From assembly GCF_900199185.1 (NCBI RefSeq), contig NZ_OBMI01000003.1:186001-250000 (forward strand): DNA of 64,000 nt, given 5' to 3'. This document shows, piece by piece, positions 17,327 through 27,792 of the stretch (positions are counted from its first letter, which is position 1; each line of letters begins with the position of its first letter). This DNA is from Sphingomonas guangdongensis. Its GTDB lineage: Bacteria > Pseudomonadota > Alphaproteobacteria > Sphingomonadales > Sphingomonadaceae. The position numbers and the translations under genes were made by a program. The notes under the pieces were generated by a model, which saw only the letters and a program-made list of their open reading frames with translations, searched no databases and had not been told where the DNA came from.

Positions 17327-17451
17327 CCGGACAAGGCTAGGCTAACAGCTTGACCTGCGGGTCAATCTGACCGAACCGCAGGTGAGACAAGATGGTGCGC
17401 GCGTGCGGCGGGTAACGCCGCGACGCCAATGGTGCACCCTAGGAGACGACC

Positions 17452-19110
17452 ATGTCCGAGCGCGAGTCCATGCCGTATGACGTCGTGATCGTCGGCGCCG
17501 GCCCGGCGGGGCTTGCGGCCGCGATCCGACTGAAACAGCTTGCGGCGGAGAGCGGGGCCGAGCTGTCGGTCTGCGTCCTGGAGAAGGGGTCGGAGGTCGG
17601 CGCCCACATCCTGTCGGGCGCGGTGATCGACCCGCGCACGCTGGACGAGCTGCTGCCCGACTGGCGCGAGGACGGCTGCCCGCTGGCCGAGGTGCCGGTG
17701 ACGGAGAACCTCCACTGGGTTCTTTCGAAAAAGAGCAAGGTCAACCTGCCGCATCTCTGGACGCCGCCGTTCCTCCACAACAAGGGCACCTACACCGGCA
17801 GCCTCGCCAACCTGTGCCGCTGGCTCGCGGGCAAGGCCGAGGAACTGGGCGTCGAGATCTTCCCGGGCTTCGCCGCGGCCGAGGTGCTGTTCAACGACGA
17901 CGGCAGCGTGAAGGGGGTCGCGACCGGCGACATGGGGGTAGCGCGCGACGGCACTCGCAAGCCCGACTATCAGCCAGGGTTGGAGCTCCATGCGAAATAT
18001 ACCTTCCTTGCGGAGGGCGCGCGCGGGCACCTGACCAAGGAGCTGATCCGCACCTTTGATCTCGCAGCGGACAGCGACCCGCAGGTCTACGGCCTGGGGA
18101 TCAAGGAGCTGTGGGACATCGCGCCGGACAAGCATGTGCCGGGCAAGGTCGTCCACACACAGGGCTGGCCGCTCAGCGAAACCGGGTCGAACGGCGGCGG
18201 CTGGATCTACCACCAGGCGAACGGACAGGTGTCGATCGGCTTCGTCACCTGGCTCAACTATTCCAACCCGTACCTGTCGCCGTTTCATGAGATGCAGCGC
18301 TGGAAGACGCACCCGGCGGTTGCCGAGTTGCTGGAGGGCGGCAAGCGCGTGTCCTACGGCGCGCGCGCGATCAACGACGGCGGACTGCAGTCTATCCCCA
18401 AGCTGGTCTTCCCGGGCGGCGCGCTGATCGGCTGCTCGGCCGGGTTCCTGAACGTGCCGCGGATCAAGGGCACCCACACAGCGATGAAGTCGGCGACGAT
18501 GGCGGCCGAGGCCGCCTTTGCCGCGATCCAGGCGGGCCGCGCCGGCGACGAGCTCGCCGCCTATCCGGCCGCCTTCGAGACGTCGTGGGTGCGCGAGGAG
18601 CTGTCGGTCGTCCGCAACGTGGTGCCGCTGGTCAAGAAGTTCGGCGACTTCGTGGGCTCCGGCCTGTCGGGCATCACCATGTGGCTGGAGCACTTCGGGC
18701 TGAAGATGCCGTTCACCCTGCGTCACAAGCCCGATCACGAGACGCTGTGGCGCAAGGACATGGTGAAGCCGATCGATTATCCGAAGCCGGATGGGGTGCT
18801 CACCTTTGACCGGCTGTCCAGCGTGTTCCTGTCGAACACCAATCACGAGGAGGACCAGCCGGTCCACCTGACGCTACGCGACCCGGACATCCCGATCGCC
18901 TACGACCTGCCGATGTTCGACGAGCCGGCGCAGCGCTACTGCCCGGCCGGCGTCTACGAGGTGGTGAGCCAGGATACGGGTGACCCTAAGTTCGTGATCA
19001 ACGCGCAGAACTGCGTCCACTGCAAGACGTGCGACATCAAGGACCCGACCCAGAACATCAACTGGGTCGTGCCGGAGGGCGGCGGAGGACCCAACTATCC
19101 GAACATGTAG
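17452..19110 (+). CDS. Electron transfer flavoprotein-ubiquinone oxidoreductase
   Basis: 552 residues, the standard ETF-QO length. It is a membrane-associated flavoprotein that passes electrons from acyl-CoA and other dehydrogenases through ETF to ubiquinone. The N-terminal FAD site is DVVIVGAGPAGLAAAIRL (7-24). GAHILSGAVIDP, SIPKLVFPGGALIGCSAGF and IKGTHTAMKS are strongly conserved. The C-terminal ferredoxin-like part has cysteines in GCS and NCVHCKTCDIKDP for the 4Fe-4S cluster. The ATG at 17452 follows AGGAGACGACC. The etfAB genes are not in the window. Confidence 0.96.
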   Translation: MSERESMPYDVVIVGAGPAGLAAAIRLKQLAAESGAELSVCVLEKGSEVGAHILSGAVIDPRTLDELLPDWREDGCPLAEVPVTENLHWVLSKKSKVNLPHLWTPPFLHNKGTYTGSLANLCRWLAGKAEELGVEIFPGFAAAEVLFNDDGSVKGVATGDMGVARDGTRKPDYQPGLELHAKYTFLAEGARGHLTKELIRTFDLAADSDPQVYGLGIKELWDIAPDKHVPGKVVHTQGWPLSETGSNGGGWIYHQANGQVSIGFVTWLNYSNPYLSPFHEMQRWKTHPAVAELLEGGKRVSYGARAINDGGLQSIPKLVFPGGALIGCSAGFLNVPRIKGTHTAMKSATMAAEAAFAAIQAGRAGDELAAYPAAFETSWVREELSVVRNVVPLVKKFGDFVGSGLSGITMWLEHFGLKMPFTLRHKPDHETLWRKDMVKPIDYPKPDGVLTFDRLSSVFLSNTNHEEDQPVHLTLRDPDIPIAYDLPMFDEPAQRYCPAGVYEVVSQDTGDPKFVINAQNCVHCKTCDIKDPTQNINWVVPEGGGGPNYPNM

Positions 19111-19132
19111 CGTCCTGCCCGCGCTCGCCGCG

Positions 19133-20704
19133 TTGCTGATGCCGACGGCGGCGCACGCGAACACGCCCGAGGCGCTGGGTGCCTATGTCCGCGCGCGGGC
19201 ACTGGATGCCGCCGGGCAGGTCAATCTCGCCGCCGCCAACTACGCGGCCGCGCTGGCAGCCGCACCCGGCGACCCGGTGGTCGCGGTGCGCGCCTACCGA
19301 GAAGGAATTGCGGCCGGCGACCTGGCGCTCGCGACGCGCGCGGCGGCCGTGCTCGAGCAGGCCGGCGTTGCGCCGCCGGACACCGCGGTGCTGGCGCTGG
19401 CCCGCGCGGTGCACGGGCGGGACTGGACCGCGGCACAGGCCGCAGCCGCGCGACTGGAACGTGGGCCGCTCGCTTTTCTCGCCCCCGCGGCGCTCGGCTG
19501 GATCGCCTTCGAGCGTGGCGCGCCCGATCTGTCCGCGCTCACCGCGGACAGCAGCAACCTGCTCGCGCGGCGCTTCAACGCGGAGAACCGCGCGCTGCTC
19601 CAGATCGCGGGCGGGCAGGTCGATGCGGGGCTCGCGTCGCTGCGGCTGCTGCTCGGAATCGACGCGGGCAACGCTGGCTTGCGGATCAGCGCAGCGCAAC
19701 TGCTCGCCGCGCGGGGGCGCAAGGAGGAGGCAAGGGCGCTCCTCGCCGGAGATGATCCCGTACTCGCGGCCGAGCGCCGCGCGCTCGGGCGGCGCGTAAA
19801 GCCGGGCGCGGCATGGGGTGTCGCGCGGCTGTTCGACCGGCTCGCCGCCGATATCGCGGACGGCGACGCGCGCACGCTAGCCATCCTGCTCACCCGCTCG
19901 GCACTGCTGCTCGATCCGCGTGATGACGGCGCCCGGCTGATCCTGGCGCAGGCGCTTGCTGCCGACGGGTCGCCAGGAACAGCGCTCGCGACGCTTGCCC
20001 AGGTGAGCGCGAGCAGCCCGCGCGCGGCGGCGGCACCGGCCGTGCGGATCGCGATCCTGGCGGCGAACGGCGACGGGTCGGCGGCGCTGACCGCCGCTGC
20101 GCGGCTGAACGATGACGATGACGCGAGCGGCGCGGATGCGCGTCGTCTGGGCGACCTGCTCGCGGGTGCCGGCCGCTATGACGAGGCGGCGGCCGCCTAC
20201 GCGACTGCGATCGCGCGAACGGAGGCACCCGCCGAGTGGAGCCTGCTCCTCCAGCGCGGCGGAGCGCTGGAGCGCGCCGGCCGGTGGGAAGAGGCGCGGC
20301 CGCTGCTTGAACAGGCGGCGGCGCTCGCCCCCGACGAGCCGGTTGTGCTCAACTACCTAGGGTATGCGCAGGTCGAGCGCGGCGAGAATGTCGCTGCGGC
20401 ACGCGCGCTGCTGGAACGAGCCGCCAGGCTTCGGCCCGACGATGCGGCCATCACCGACTCGCTCGGCTGGGCCTATGTGATGAGCGGCGACCTGGCGAAG
20501 GCGCTGCCGCTGCTGGAGCGGGCCGCGCGGGCCGAGCCGGCGGACGTCGCGATCCAGGAGCATCTGGGTGACGCCTTGTGGCGGTCCGGTCGCCGCTACG
20601 AGGCACGCTACGCCTGGCGCGCGGCGTCGGTCTATGCCGACGCGGGCGAGGCGGAGCGGCTGTCGTTGAAACTCGCGCGCGGGCTGGAGCGGGCGCAACC
20701 GTGA
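19133..20704 (+). CDS. Periplasmic tetratricopeptide repeat protein
   Basis: 523 residues, almost entirely alpha-helical and alanine/leucine-rich. Clear TPR units lie in the last third (LNYLGYAQVERGENVAAARALLERA, ITDSLGWAYVMSGDLAKALPLLERA read as consecutive 34-residue repeats). The start is uncertain: the first usable codon is a TTG at 19133, then ATG at 19139, yet the residues before and after (VLPALAALL, MPTAAHA) look like one signal peptide cut at AHA-NT. The gene begins within 25 bases of the ETF-QO stop and ends overlapping ispE (GTGA). TPR proteins usually scaffold protein contacts; no partner is evident. Confidence 0.8.
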   Translation: MLMPTAAHANTPEALGAYVRARALDAAGQVNLAAANYAAALAAAPGDPVVAVRAYREGIAAGDLALATRAAAVLEQAGVAPPDTAVLALARAVHGRDWTAAQAAAARLERGPLAFLAPAALGWIAFERGAPDLSALTADSSNLLARRFNAENRALLQIAGGQVDAGLASLRLLLGIDAGNAGLRISAAQLLAARGRKEEARALLAGDDPVLAAERRALGRRVKPGAAWGVARLFDRLAADIADGDARTLAILLTRSALLLDPRDDGARLILAQALAADGSPGTALATLAQVSASSPRAAAAPAVRIAILAANGDGSAALTAAARLNDDDDASGADARRLGDLLAGAGRYDEAAAAYATAIARTEAPAEWSLLLQRGGALERAGRWEEARPLLEQAAALAPDEPVVLNYLGYAQVERGENVAAARALLERAARLRPDDAAITDSLGWAYVMSGDLAKALPLLERAARAEPADVAIQEHLGDALWRSGRRYEARYAWRAASVYADAGEAERLSLKLARGLERAQP

Positions 20705-21531
20705 TCGTCGAGTTGGCGCCGGCCAAGCTCAACCTGGCGCTGCACGTCCGCGCGCGGCGGGCGGACGGCTATCACGAGCTCGAGACCTTGTTCGCCTTCG
20801 TTGCCGACGGTGATCAGGTCACGCTCGCGCCGGCCGAGCGGGAAAGCTTCGTCGTGACCGGTCCGTTCGCGAGCAGTTTGGCGCAGAGCGACGACAATCT
20901 GGTGACTCGGGCGGCGCGGCTGTTCGCCGAGACAGTCGCACCGGTCGGGCCGCTCGCGATCACGCTCGACAAGCGCTTGCCGGTCGCCTCCGGGATCGGT
21001 GGCGGCTCGGCCGACGCGGCGGCGACGCTGCGGGCGCTGGCGCGGATGTCGGGCGTCGCGCATGACGATCCGCGGCTGGTCGCGGCGGCCGAGCGGCTCG
21101 GGTCGGACGTGCCGGCCTGCCTGCTCGGGCTGACGGCGCGGGGCGGGGGGCGGGGCGAGCGGCTCGACCCCGTCGCCGGGCTCGCCGGGACGCCGGTGCT
21201 GCTCGTCAATCCGCTGGTCGCCGTCTCGACCGCCGCCGTGTTCGCGCGGTGGGACGGGATCGATCGTGGTCCGCTGCCGGCGGGCAATGCCGCACAGGTG
21301 GCGGCGGCCGGGCGCAACGACCTGACCGTGCCGGCGAAGCTGGTCGCACCCGTTATCGGTGAGGTCATCGATGTGCTGGACGGGCTCGGCGGCGCTCGCC
21401 TCGTGCGCATGTCGGGATCGGGCGCGACCTGCTTCGCCCTGTTCGATACGACCGCGGACCGCGCCGCCGGACGCGCTCGGCTGTCTGCCGCTTACCCGGG
21501 CTGGTGGTGCCTCGAAACGGCACTCACGTGA
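20701..21531 (+). CDS. ispE: 4-diphosphocytidyl-2-C-methyl-D-erythritol kinase
   Basis: 276 residues. This GHMP kinase phosphorylates CDP-methylerythritol in the non-mevalonate isoprenoid pathway. The N-terminal APAKLNLALHV with DGYHELETLF is diagnostic. The ATP loop PVASGIGGGSADAAATL is at about 97-113, and the C-terminal motif MSGSGATCFALF is intact. The GTG at 20701 overlaps the previous stop by 4 bases and gives the family-typical start; a longer frame beginning at 20578 would lie inside the TPR gene. Confidence 0.96.
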   Translation: MIVELAPAKLNLALHVRARRADGYHELETLFAFVADGDQVTLAPAERESFVVTGPFASSLAQSDDNLVTRAARLFAETVAPVGPLAITLDKRLPVASGIGGGSADAAATLRALARMSGVAHDDPRLVAAAERLGSDVPACLLGLTARGGGRGERLDPVAGLAGTPVLLVNPLVAVSTAAVFARWDGIDRGPLPAGNAAQVAAAGRNDLTVPAKLVAPVIGEVIDVLDGLGGARLVRMSGSGATCFALFDTTADRAAGRARLSAAYPGWWCLETALT

Positions 21532-21697
21532 CACATAGCTGTGCCGTCGTGGCACGATCATCCGACCGCACGTCGCTCATACGGGGCGAAACCGCGTCTG
21601 GCATGGTCCGTGCTGTTGCTCGGAGCAGCGGATCCGTCGCCGGGAGCGAACCGTCCGTCGGTGGCCTGCGGCTCGTCCGCTCGCCACCCTCCGATCG

Positions 21698-22426
21698 ATG
21701 AGCGCGCGCGTCCTGGACGGCAGTGGCGACGTGCTGCTGCTGTGCGATCACGCCTCTGCCGCCGTGCCGGACGACATCGCGCTCGGGGTCGCCCCAACAG
21801 TGATGGCTAAACATGTCGCGCTCGACATCGGTGCCGAGGCGCTGACGCTGGCGCTCGCCGCCCGGCTGGACGTCCGGGCGGCGCTTGGCACTGTGTCGCG
21901 CCTCGACATAGACCTGCACCGCGAGCCCGACCACCCGCAGCTCATACCGGTCGTGAGCGACGGCTATGAGGTACCCGGCAACCACGCGGCGGACCGCGCC
22001 GAGCGCATCCGCCGCTTCCATTCGCCCTATCACCGCGCGGTCCACGACCTGGTCCGCGTCCGCCGCCCGGCACTGATCGTCGCGGTGCACAGCTTCACCC
22101 CGCGGCTGGAGGTCGGCAGGGCCGCGGACCGGAGGTGGGATATGGGCGTCCTGTCCAACCGCGATCGCCGCGCCGCCGATCTGGCGATCGCCTTCCTCGC
22201 TCAGGAGAACCTGGTCGTCGGTGACAACGAGCCCTACTCGGGGCGGCTGCTCAACGCGACGCTCAACCGCCATGCCGAGGCTCGTGGCATTCCGAGCCTT
22301 AGTCTCGAGGTGCGCAACGACCATCTCCTGAGCGCACCTGGCGTCGCGACCATGTGCGACATCGTCGCGCGCTGCGTTGCGCACGTGCGGGACGGGCTTG
22401 CGCGCGGGCGTCACTCCGCGACATAG
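21698..22426 (+). CDS. N-formylglutamate amidohydrolase family protein
   Basis: 242 residues. Members hydrolyse N-formyl-L-glutamate to glutamate and formate at the end of one histidine-degradation route. Family features are [15 protein letters not shown] near the start, [29 protein letters not shown] (Arg and Asp/His metal region), HSPYHRAV, and [10 protein letters not shown]. Other hut genes are not seen here, so it could act on another formylated or acylated amino acid. The gap of 166 bases before it has no recognised element. The next gene, ilvD, begins 8 bases later. Confidence 0.85.
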   Translation: MSARVLDGSGDVLLLCDHASAAVPDDIALGVAPTVMAKHVALDIGAEALTLALAARLDVRAALGTVSRLDIDLHREPDHPQLIPVVSDGYEVPGNHAADRAERIRRFHSPYHRAVHDLVRVRRPALIVAVHSFTPRLEVGRAADRRWDMGVLSNRDRRAADLAIAFLAQENLVVGDNEPYSGRLLNATLNRHAEARGIPSLSLEVRNDHLLSAPGVATMCDIVARCVAHVRDGLARGRHSAT

Positions 22427-22434
22427 GCAGCCGC

Positions 22435-24156
22435 ATGCCGCAGCAATTCGACAAGTCGCGCCTGCCGAGCCGCCACGTCTCCGTCGGCCCGGAGCGCGCA
22501 CCGCACCGCAGCTACTATTACGCCATGGGGCTAACGGAGGAGGAGATCGCGCGCCCCTTCGTGGCGCTCGCCTCCGCCGGCAACGACAGCGCGCCGTGCA
22601 ACACCACGCTCGATGCACAGGCCGACGCGGCACGGGCCGGGGTGGAGGCGGGCGGGGGCATGCCGCGCCGCTTCAACACCATCACCGTCACCGACGGCAT
22701 CGCGATGGGTCACCAAGGCATGAAGTCGTCGCTGGTCAGCCGGGAAGTCATCGCCGACTCGATCGAGCTGTCGGTGCGCGGCCACTGCTACGATGCGCTG
22801 GTCGGGTTCGCGGGCTGCGACAAGTCGCTGCCGGGCATGATGATGGCGATGCTGCGGCTTAACGTGCCGTCGATCTTCGTCTACGGCGGCTCGATCCTCC
22901 CCGGCCGGTTCGAGGGCCGCGACGTAACGGTCAAGGACGTGTTCGAGGTGGTCGGACGCTACGCCGCCGGCGCCTGCCCGATCGAGGAGGTCCACGCGCT
23001 CGAACGCGCCGCCTGTCCGGGGCACGGCGCGTGCGGCGGGCAGTACACCGCCAACACCATGGCCTGCGTCGGCGAGGCGATCGGGCTGTCCTTGCCGAAC
23101 AGCAACATGGTGCCGGCCCCTTATACGTCCCGCGAGCAGATCGCCCACGCCGCTGGCGCGCAGGTGATGGACCTGCTCGCGCGCAACCTCCGCCCGCGCG
23201 ATATCTGCACGCGCGAGGCGTTCGAGAATGCGGCCCGCATCGTCGCCGCGACCGGCGGCTCGACCAACGGCGCGCTTCATCTGCCCGCGATGGCGCATGA
23301 GGCGGGGATCGCGTTCACGCTCCACGACGTGGCGGAGACGTTCAAGTCCACGCCCTATTGCGCCGACCTTCAGCCCGGCGGGCGCTACGTGGCGCGCGAC
23401 ATGTACGAGGCCGGCGGCGTCTACATGCTGATGAAGACGCTGCTCGCCGAGGGATTGCTCCACGGCGACTGCCTGACCGTCACCGGCCGCACCTTGGGCG
23501 AGAACATCGACGAAGTGACCTGGAACCCGGACCAGAAGGTCATCTACGACGCGCGCGCACCGATCACCGCAACCGGCGGGGTCGTCGGCCTTCGGGGTAC
23601 GCTCGCGCCCGATGGCGCGATCGTGAAGGTCGCCGGGTTGCACAGCCTGCAGTTCGAGGGGCCGGCGCGCGTCTTCGACTGCGAGGAGGACACCTTTGCC
23701 GCGGTCGAGGCGCGGACCATTGCCGAGGGCTCGGTGATCGTGATCCGCTACGAGGGGCCGAAGGGCGGGCCGGGCATGCGCGAGATGCTATCGACCACCG
23801 CCGCGCTCTATGGGCAGGGGATGGGGGAGAGCGTTGCGCTGATCACTGACGGCCGCTTCTCGGGCGCGACCCGCGGCTTCTGCATCGGCCATGTCGGGCC
23901 GGAGGCGGCGGACGGCGGACCGATCGCGCTGGTCGAGGACGGCGACCCGATCCGGATCGATGCGGAGGCGGGAACGATCGACCTGCTGGTCGACGCCGCC
24001 GTGCTCGCGGAGCGCCGCGCCCGCTGGCAGCCGCGCCGCAACGATTACCAATCGGGCGCGCTGTGGCGGTACGCGCAGAATGTCGGGCCTGCCTGGGCAG
24101 GCGCGGTGACCCATCCCGGCGGCGCGTCCGAGACACACGTTTATGCGGATATCTAG
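22435..24156 (+). CDS. ilvD: Dihydroxy-acid dehydratase, IlvD/Edd family
   Basis: 573 residues, the usual IlvD length. It dehydrates 2,3-dihydroxy acids to 2-keto acids in branched-chain amino acid synthesis. Conserved cluster and substrate motifs are [34 protein letters not shown] (read in pieces), [31 protein letters not shown] and [14 protein letters not shown], with [19 protein letters not shown] at the C-terminal part. The start at 22435 gives the canonical [21 protein letters not shown] beginning read over two segments. It could instead be a sugar-acid dehydratase of the same family. It overlaps the following small gene by 14 bases. Confidence 0.92.
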   Translation: MPQQFDKSRLPSRHVSVGPERAPHRSYYYAMGLTEEEIARPFVALASAGNDSAPCNTTLDAQADAARAGVEAGGGMPRRFNTITVTDGIAMGHQGMKSSLVSREVIADSIELSVRGHCYDALVGFAGCDKSLPGMMMAMLRLNVPSIFVYGGSILPGRFEGRDVTVKDVFEVVGRYAAGACPIEEVHALERAACPGHGACGGQYTANTMACVGEAIGLSLPNSNMVPAPYTSREQIAHAAGAQVMDLLARNLRPRDICTREAFENAARIVAATGGSTNGALHLPAMAHEAGIAFTLHDVAETFKSTPYCADLQPGGRYVARDMYEAGGVYMLMKTLLAEGLLHGDCLTVTGRTLGENIDEVTWNPDQKVIYDARAPITATGGVVGLRGTLAPDGAIVKVAGLHSLQFEGPARVFDCEEDTFAAVEARTIAEGSVIVIRYEGPKGGPGMREMLSTTAALYGQGMGESVALITDGRFSGATRGFCIGHVGPEAADGGPIALVEDGDPIRIDAEAGTIDLLVDAAVLAERRARWQPRRNDYQSGALWRYAQNVGPAWAGAVTHPGGASETHVYADI

Positions 24157-24496
24157 CGCACTGCTCCTGCTGATCGCACTTGTCGGCTGCGACGGCGCGC
24201 CGGAGGACAGCGGCTTTCCCGGGACCAACGCCGCGGCGCCCGCGCCCGAACGGATCGCGTGTGCGCGCGGCGAGGGCCCGCTCGCCGAGCAGTGCCTGGT
24301 CGAGCGGTCGCCGGCACCGGGTGGCGGCGAGCTGCTGGTCATTCACCACGGCGACGGCGGGTTCCGGCGCCTGCGCCAGGCCGGCGCGACGGTGGAGTCG
24401 CTCGATGGCGCGGTCGCACCAACAGTTGAGATGCGTGACAGCGGCCTGGACGTGCAAGTCGGGCAGGATCGCTACCGGCTGCCGACCGCGCGATGA
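24143..24496 (+). CDS. Small predicted lipoprotein
   Basis: 117 residues. The N-terminus [16 protein letters not shown] is a lipoprotein signal peptide with a lipobox LVGC (Cys16). The mature part is short, has two further cysteines ([14 protein letters not shown]) that could form a disulphide, and ends YRLPTAR. No family is recognised. It overlaps ilvD by 14 bases and nnrD by 4 bases (ATGA), so it is embedded in this operon. Confidence 0.8.
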   Translation: MRISSALLLLIALVGCDGAPEDSGFPGTNAAAPAPERIACARGEGPLAEQCLVERSPAPGGGELLVIHHGDGGFRRLRQAGATVESLDGAVAPTVEMRDSGLDVQVGQDRYRLPTAR

Positions 24497-25884
24497 GCCG
24501 ATTGCCGGCGGGTGCGCCGATCGTCACCGCGGCGCAGATGCGCGCGGCGGAGGAGGCGGTGTTCGCCGGCGGCGCGACACCGCTCGCGCTGATGGAGCGT
24601 GCCGGCGTCGCAGTCGCGAGGCAGGTGGCGCGGCTCGCGGCCGGTCGCCCAATCCTGGTACTGGCGGGGACGGGCGGCAACGGCGGCGACGGCTATGCCG
24701 CCGCGCGGCTGCTGCGCGAGGCGGGGTGTGACGTCCGCGTTGCGTCGCTCGGCCCGCCTACCCATCCGGCGGCGATGACGATGGCGGCGCGCTGGACCGG
24801 GCCGACCTGGCCGCTGGCGAGCGCGGCGTCTGCGCCGGTGGTCGTCGATGCGCTGCTTGGGATTGGTGCCGCGCGGCCCTTCGCGGCCGAGCCGGCCGCC
24901 GCGCTCGACCGGCTGCTCGCCCTGGCCGACCTGCGGATTGCGGTCGACCTGCCGAGCGGGCGCGACCCGGGCACGGGCGAGGGCGGCATCCAAGCCGACG
25001 TGACGATCGCGCTCGGCGCGCTGAAGCCCGCGCATGTGCTCGGCGACGACCGTGCTGGCCACGTGCTGCTCGCTGACCTGAGCATCCCGCTCGCGAGCGA
25101 CTGGTCCACGCTGTCGCGGCCGACGCTCCGCCCGCCGCGTCGGGAGGCGACCAAGTTCACCCGCGGCAAGCTGGTGGTGGTCGGCGGCGCGATGGCGGGG
25201 GCGGGTGTGCTCGCCGCGAGTGCGGCGCTGCACGGCGGCGCCGGCTACGTCATCCTCGCCGAACCCGAGCGGCGTGACGGTGCACCTCATGCGCTGGTCC
25301 GCCGCCACGTGGCCGATGCGAGCGCGCTCGCCACGCTGCTCGCCGATGACGGAATCGGGGCGGTGCTGGTCGGGCCGGGGCTGGGGCGGGACGAGGCGGC
25401 ACAGGCCCAACTGGCGGTGGTCCTCGCGTCGCCCCACGACCTGGTCATCGATGGCGACGCGCTGACCTTGCTCGGCCGTGAGGTGGGCGCACGGATCGGC
25501 ACGGATCGCCGTCGCGTGTTCCTGACGCCCCACGGCGGCGAATTTTCGCGAATGTTCACGGGCCATGGCAGCAAGATCGCAGCGACCGCCGGCGCCGCCG
25601 CCGCGAGCGGCGCGACGGTGATCCACAAGGGTCCGGCGACGGTCATCGCCGACCCGAGCGGCCGGGTGCAGGTCGCCGCCGATGCGTCGTCGTGGCTGGC
25701 GAGTGCCGGGACGGGCGACGTGCTCGCCGGGCTGGTCGCCGCGCGGCTGGCGGCCGGGGACGAGCACCCGGCGGAAACGGCCGTGTGGCTGCACGGCCGC
25801 GCCGCGGCAAGGGTCGGGGCCGGGCTGATCGCCGATGCGATGATCCCGGCGCTCTCACCGCTGCTCGATCGGCCGAGCACGTGA
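24493..25884 (+). CDS. nnrD: Bifunctional NAD(P)H-hydrate epimerase and dehydratase
   Basis: 463 residues with two domains, as in E. coli YjeF/Nnr. It repairs hydrated NADH and NADPH: the N-terminal YjeF_N domain (about 10-205; MRAAEEAVF, LAGTGGNGGDGYAAARLL) epimerises R to S, and the C-terminal ribokinase-like domain (about 220-455; KFTRGKLVVVGGAMAGAG, LTPHGGEFSRMF, ASAGTGDVLAGLVAARLA) dehydrates the S form using a nucleotide. The catalytic Asp sits in GTGDVLAG. It overlaps the genes on either side by 4 bases. Confidence 0.95.
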   Translation: MSRLPAGAPIVTAAQMRAAEEAVFAGGATPLALMERAGVAVARQVARLAAGRPILVLAGTGGNGGDGYAAARLLREAGCDVRVASLGPPTHPAAMTMAARWTGPTWPLASAASAPVVVDALLGIGAARPFAAEPAAALDRLLALADLRIAVDLPSGRDPGTGEGGIQADVTIALGALKPAHVLGDDRAGHVLLADLSIPLASDWSTLSRPTLRPPRREATKFTRGKLVVVGGAMAGAGVLAASAALHGGAGYVILAEPERRDGAPHALVRRHVADASALATLLADDGIGAVLVGPGLGRDEAAQAQLAVVLASPHDLVIDGDALTLLGREVGARIGTDRRRVFLTPHGGEFSRMFTGHGSKIAATAGAAAASGATVIHKGPATVIADPSGRVQVAADASSWLASAGTGDVLAGLVAARLAAGDEHPAETAVWLHGRAAARVGAGLIADAMIPALSPLLDRPST

Positions 25885-27071
25885 GCGAAGTCGTCCGGAT
25901 CGCCGCGCGCGGCGACGGGGTCACCGCCGACGGGCGGCACGTGGCGCTCGCCGCGCCGGGCGACATGCTCCGCGACGATGGCACGCTGCAGCCCGGCCCG
26001 CATCACCGCACGGCGCCCTGCCGGCACTTTCCGGCCTGTGGCGGTTGTCAGCTGCAACAGCTCGATGGTCCAAGCTATGCCGGGTTCGTCCGCGACCGGG
26101 TGGTGGGGGCGCTCGCCGCCCAGCAGCTCGTCACCGACGTGCGCGATGCGATCGTCTCACCGCCGCGGACGCGTCGCCGCGCGACGCTCCACGCCGAGCG
26201 GCAGGGGCGGCATGTTCGGCTGGGCTTCGCTGAGCAGGGCAGCCACCGGCTGATCGACCTCGCCGAGTGTCACGTGCTGCTGCCGGAGCTGTTCGCGCTG
26301 GTCGCGCCGCTCCGCACGCTGCTCGCCGCGGTACTGCCGGAGAGGTCCCGCGCCGACGTCCATCTCGCCCGCGCCGACGGCGGCATCGACGTGCTGCTCC
26401 GCGGCAGCGTGATCGATGGATTAGCCGCAGCGGAAGCGATCACCGGCTTTGCCGAGCGACAGCGCCTCGCCCGCTTTGCCGTAGACGAGGGGCTCGGCGC
26501 GGAGGTGCGCTGGGAGCCGCAGCCCGCGACGATCACGCTCGGTGGCGTGCCCGTGCCGCTACCCCCAGGCGCGTTTCTCCAGGCGACCGCGGATGGCGAA
26601 GCGGCGCTGATCGCGGCGGTGCGGGAGGCGATCGGCTCTGCGCGAACGACGGCGGACCTGTTCGCCGGGCTCGGCACCTTTGCGCTCGCGCTGCCCGGCC
26701 GCGTCTATGCGGCGGAGGGCGCGCGCGACTCGGTGCTCGCACTTTCAGGGGTCGGGCGTGCCCGCGGGGTGTTCGCGGAGCACCGTGACCTGTTCCGCCG
26801 CCCGCTGGTGCCGGCCGAGCTCGACCGTTTCGAAGCGGTGGTGCTCGATCCGCCCCGCGCCGGGGCGCGCGAACAGGTGCTCCAGCTAGCCGGATCTAAG
26901 GTGTCGCGCATTGCTTACGTCTCCTGCAATCCCAGCAGCTTCGCGCGCGATGCTGCGGTGCTGTGCGAGGGTGGCTACCAGCTCGACTGGGTGCAGCCGG
27001 TCGGCCAGTTCACCTGGTCGACCCATGTCGAGCTCGCCGCCGCCTTCAGTCGGCCGGGTAGTCCGCGCTGA
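25881..27071 (+). CDS. RNA (uracil-5-)-methyltransferase, RlmD/RumA family
   Basis: 396 residues. It methylates a uridine at C5 in RNA, most likely 23S rRNA, using SAM. The four Fe-S ligand cysteines are in the N-terminal part ([17 protein letters not shown] and Cys of AECHVLL). The SAM site is [15 protein letters not shown]. The catalytic base region is [13 protein letters not shown] and the nucleophilic cysteine lies in [12 protein letters not shown]. The N-terminal TRAM domain is very short. The GTG at 25881 overlaps the nnrD stop (GTGA). The 3' end overlaps the converging truA by 26 bases. RlmC, RlmD and TrmA cannot be separated from sequence by eye. Confidence 0.9.
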   Translation: MSEVVRIAARGDGVTADGRHVALAAPGDMLRDDGTLQPGPHHRTAPCRHFPACGGCQLQQLDGPSYAGFVRDRVVGALAAQQLVTDVRDAIVSPPRTRRRATLHAERQGRHVRLGFAEQGSHRLIDLAECHVLLPELFALVAPLRTLLAAVLPERSRADVHLARADGGIDVLLRGSVIDGLAAAEAITGFAERQRLARFAVDEGLGAEVRWEPQPATITLGGVPVPLPPGAFLQATADGEAALIAAVREAIGSARTTADLFAGLGTFALALPGRVYAAEGARDSVLALSGVGRARGVFAEHRDLFRRPLVPAELDRFEAVVLDPPRAGAREQVLQLAGSKVSRIAYVSCNPSSFARDAAVLCEGGYQLDWVQPVGQFTWSTHVELAAAFSRPGSPR

Positions 27072-27792
27072 GAAAGTAGAGGCCGTCGGGCGGCGCGTTG
27101 AGCCCCAGTGCCGCGCGGTCGCGGGCGGCGAGCGCGGCGCCCATGTCGTCGGGCGACCAGCGGCCCTGACCGACCAGCGCGAGGCATCCGACCATCGAGC
27201 GGACCTGGTGATGGAGGAAGGAGCGGGCGGAGGCGTAGACGTCCACGCCCTCCGCGGTCGGCACCACGTCGAGCCGGTCGAGCGTGCGGAGCGGACTGTC
27301 GGCCTGGCAGTGCGCCGAACGAAAGGTCGTGAAATCGTGCCGGCCGACCAGCCGCTCGGCGCCCGCGGCCATCGCGGGCCTGTCGAGCGGAGTCGTCAGC
27401 CGCCACGCGAGACCCTGCTGCCAGGTGAGCGGCGCCCGGCGCACGACGATGCGGTAGCGGTAATGTCGCGCGACGCAGGAGAAGCGCGCGTGCCAGTCGT
27501 CCGGCACCTCGCGAGCGGCGAGTACCGCCACCGGATCGGGCCGAAGCCGCGCGTTCAGCGCTTCGCTCAGCCGAAAGGCGGTGATCGGCTTGGCGATATC
27601 GAGGTGCGCGACCATGCCGCGCGCGTGCACCCCCGCGTCCGTACGGCCGGCGGCGTGGACCGTCACCGTCTCCCCCGTGACCTCCAGCGCCGCCCGCTCC
27701 AGCGCCGCCTGCACGCTCGGCCCGTGATCCTGCCGCTGCCAGCCCATGAACGGCCGGCCGTCATATTCGATCGTCAGCGCGAAGCGGGTCAC
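27046..27792 (-). CDS. truA: tRNA pseudouridine synthase A
   Basis: 248 residues, family-typical. It makes pseudouridine at positions 38-40 of tRNA anticodon arms. Diagnostic segments are [30 protein letters not shown] with the catalytic Asp, [26 protein letters not shown] and the C-terminal APPDGLYF. The GTG at 27792 overlaps the fmt stop by 4 bases, giving a coupled fmt-truA operon. The converging RNA methyltransferase gene overlaps its last 26 bases. Confidence 0.96.
   Translation of the reverse strand: MTRFALTIEYDGRPFMGWQRQDHGPSVQAALERAALEVTGETVTVHAAGRTDAGVHARGMVAHLDIAKPITAFRLSEALNARLRPDPVAVLAAREVPDDWHARFSCVARHYRYRIVVRRAPLTWQQGLAWRLTTPLDRPAMAAGAERLVGRHDFTTFRSAHCQADSPLRTLDRLDVVPTAEGVDVYASARSFLHHQVRSMVGCLALVGQGRWSPDDMGAALAARDRAALGLNAPPDGLYFLSADYPAD

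Noticed and set aside
24493..25884. nnrD as two separate genes
   Set aside because: The epimerase and dehydratase domains are in one uninterrupted frame, the normal bacterial fusion.
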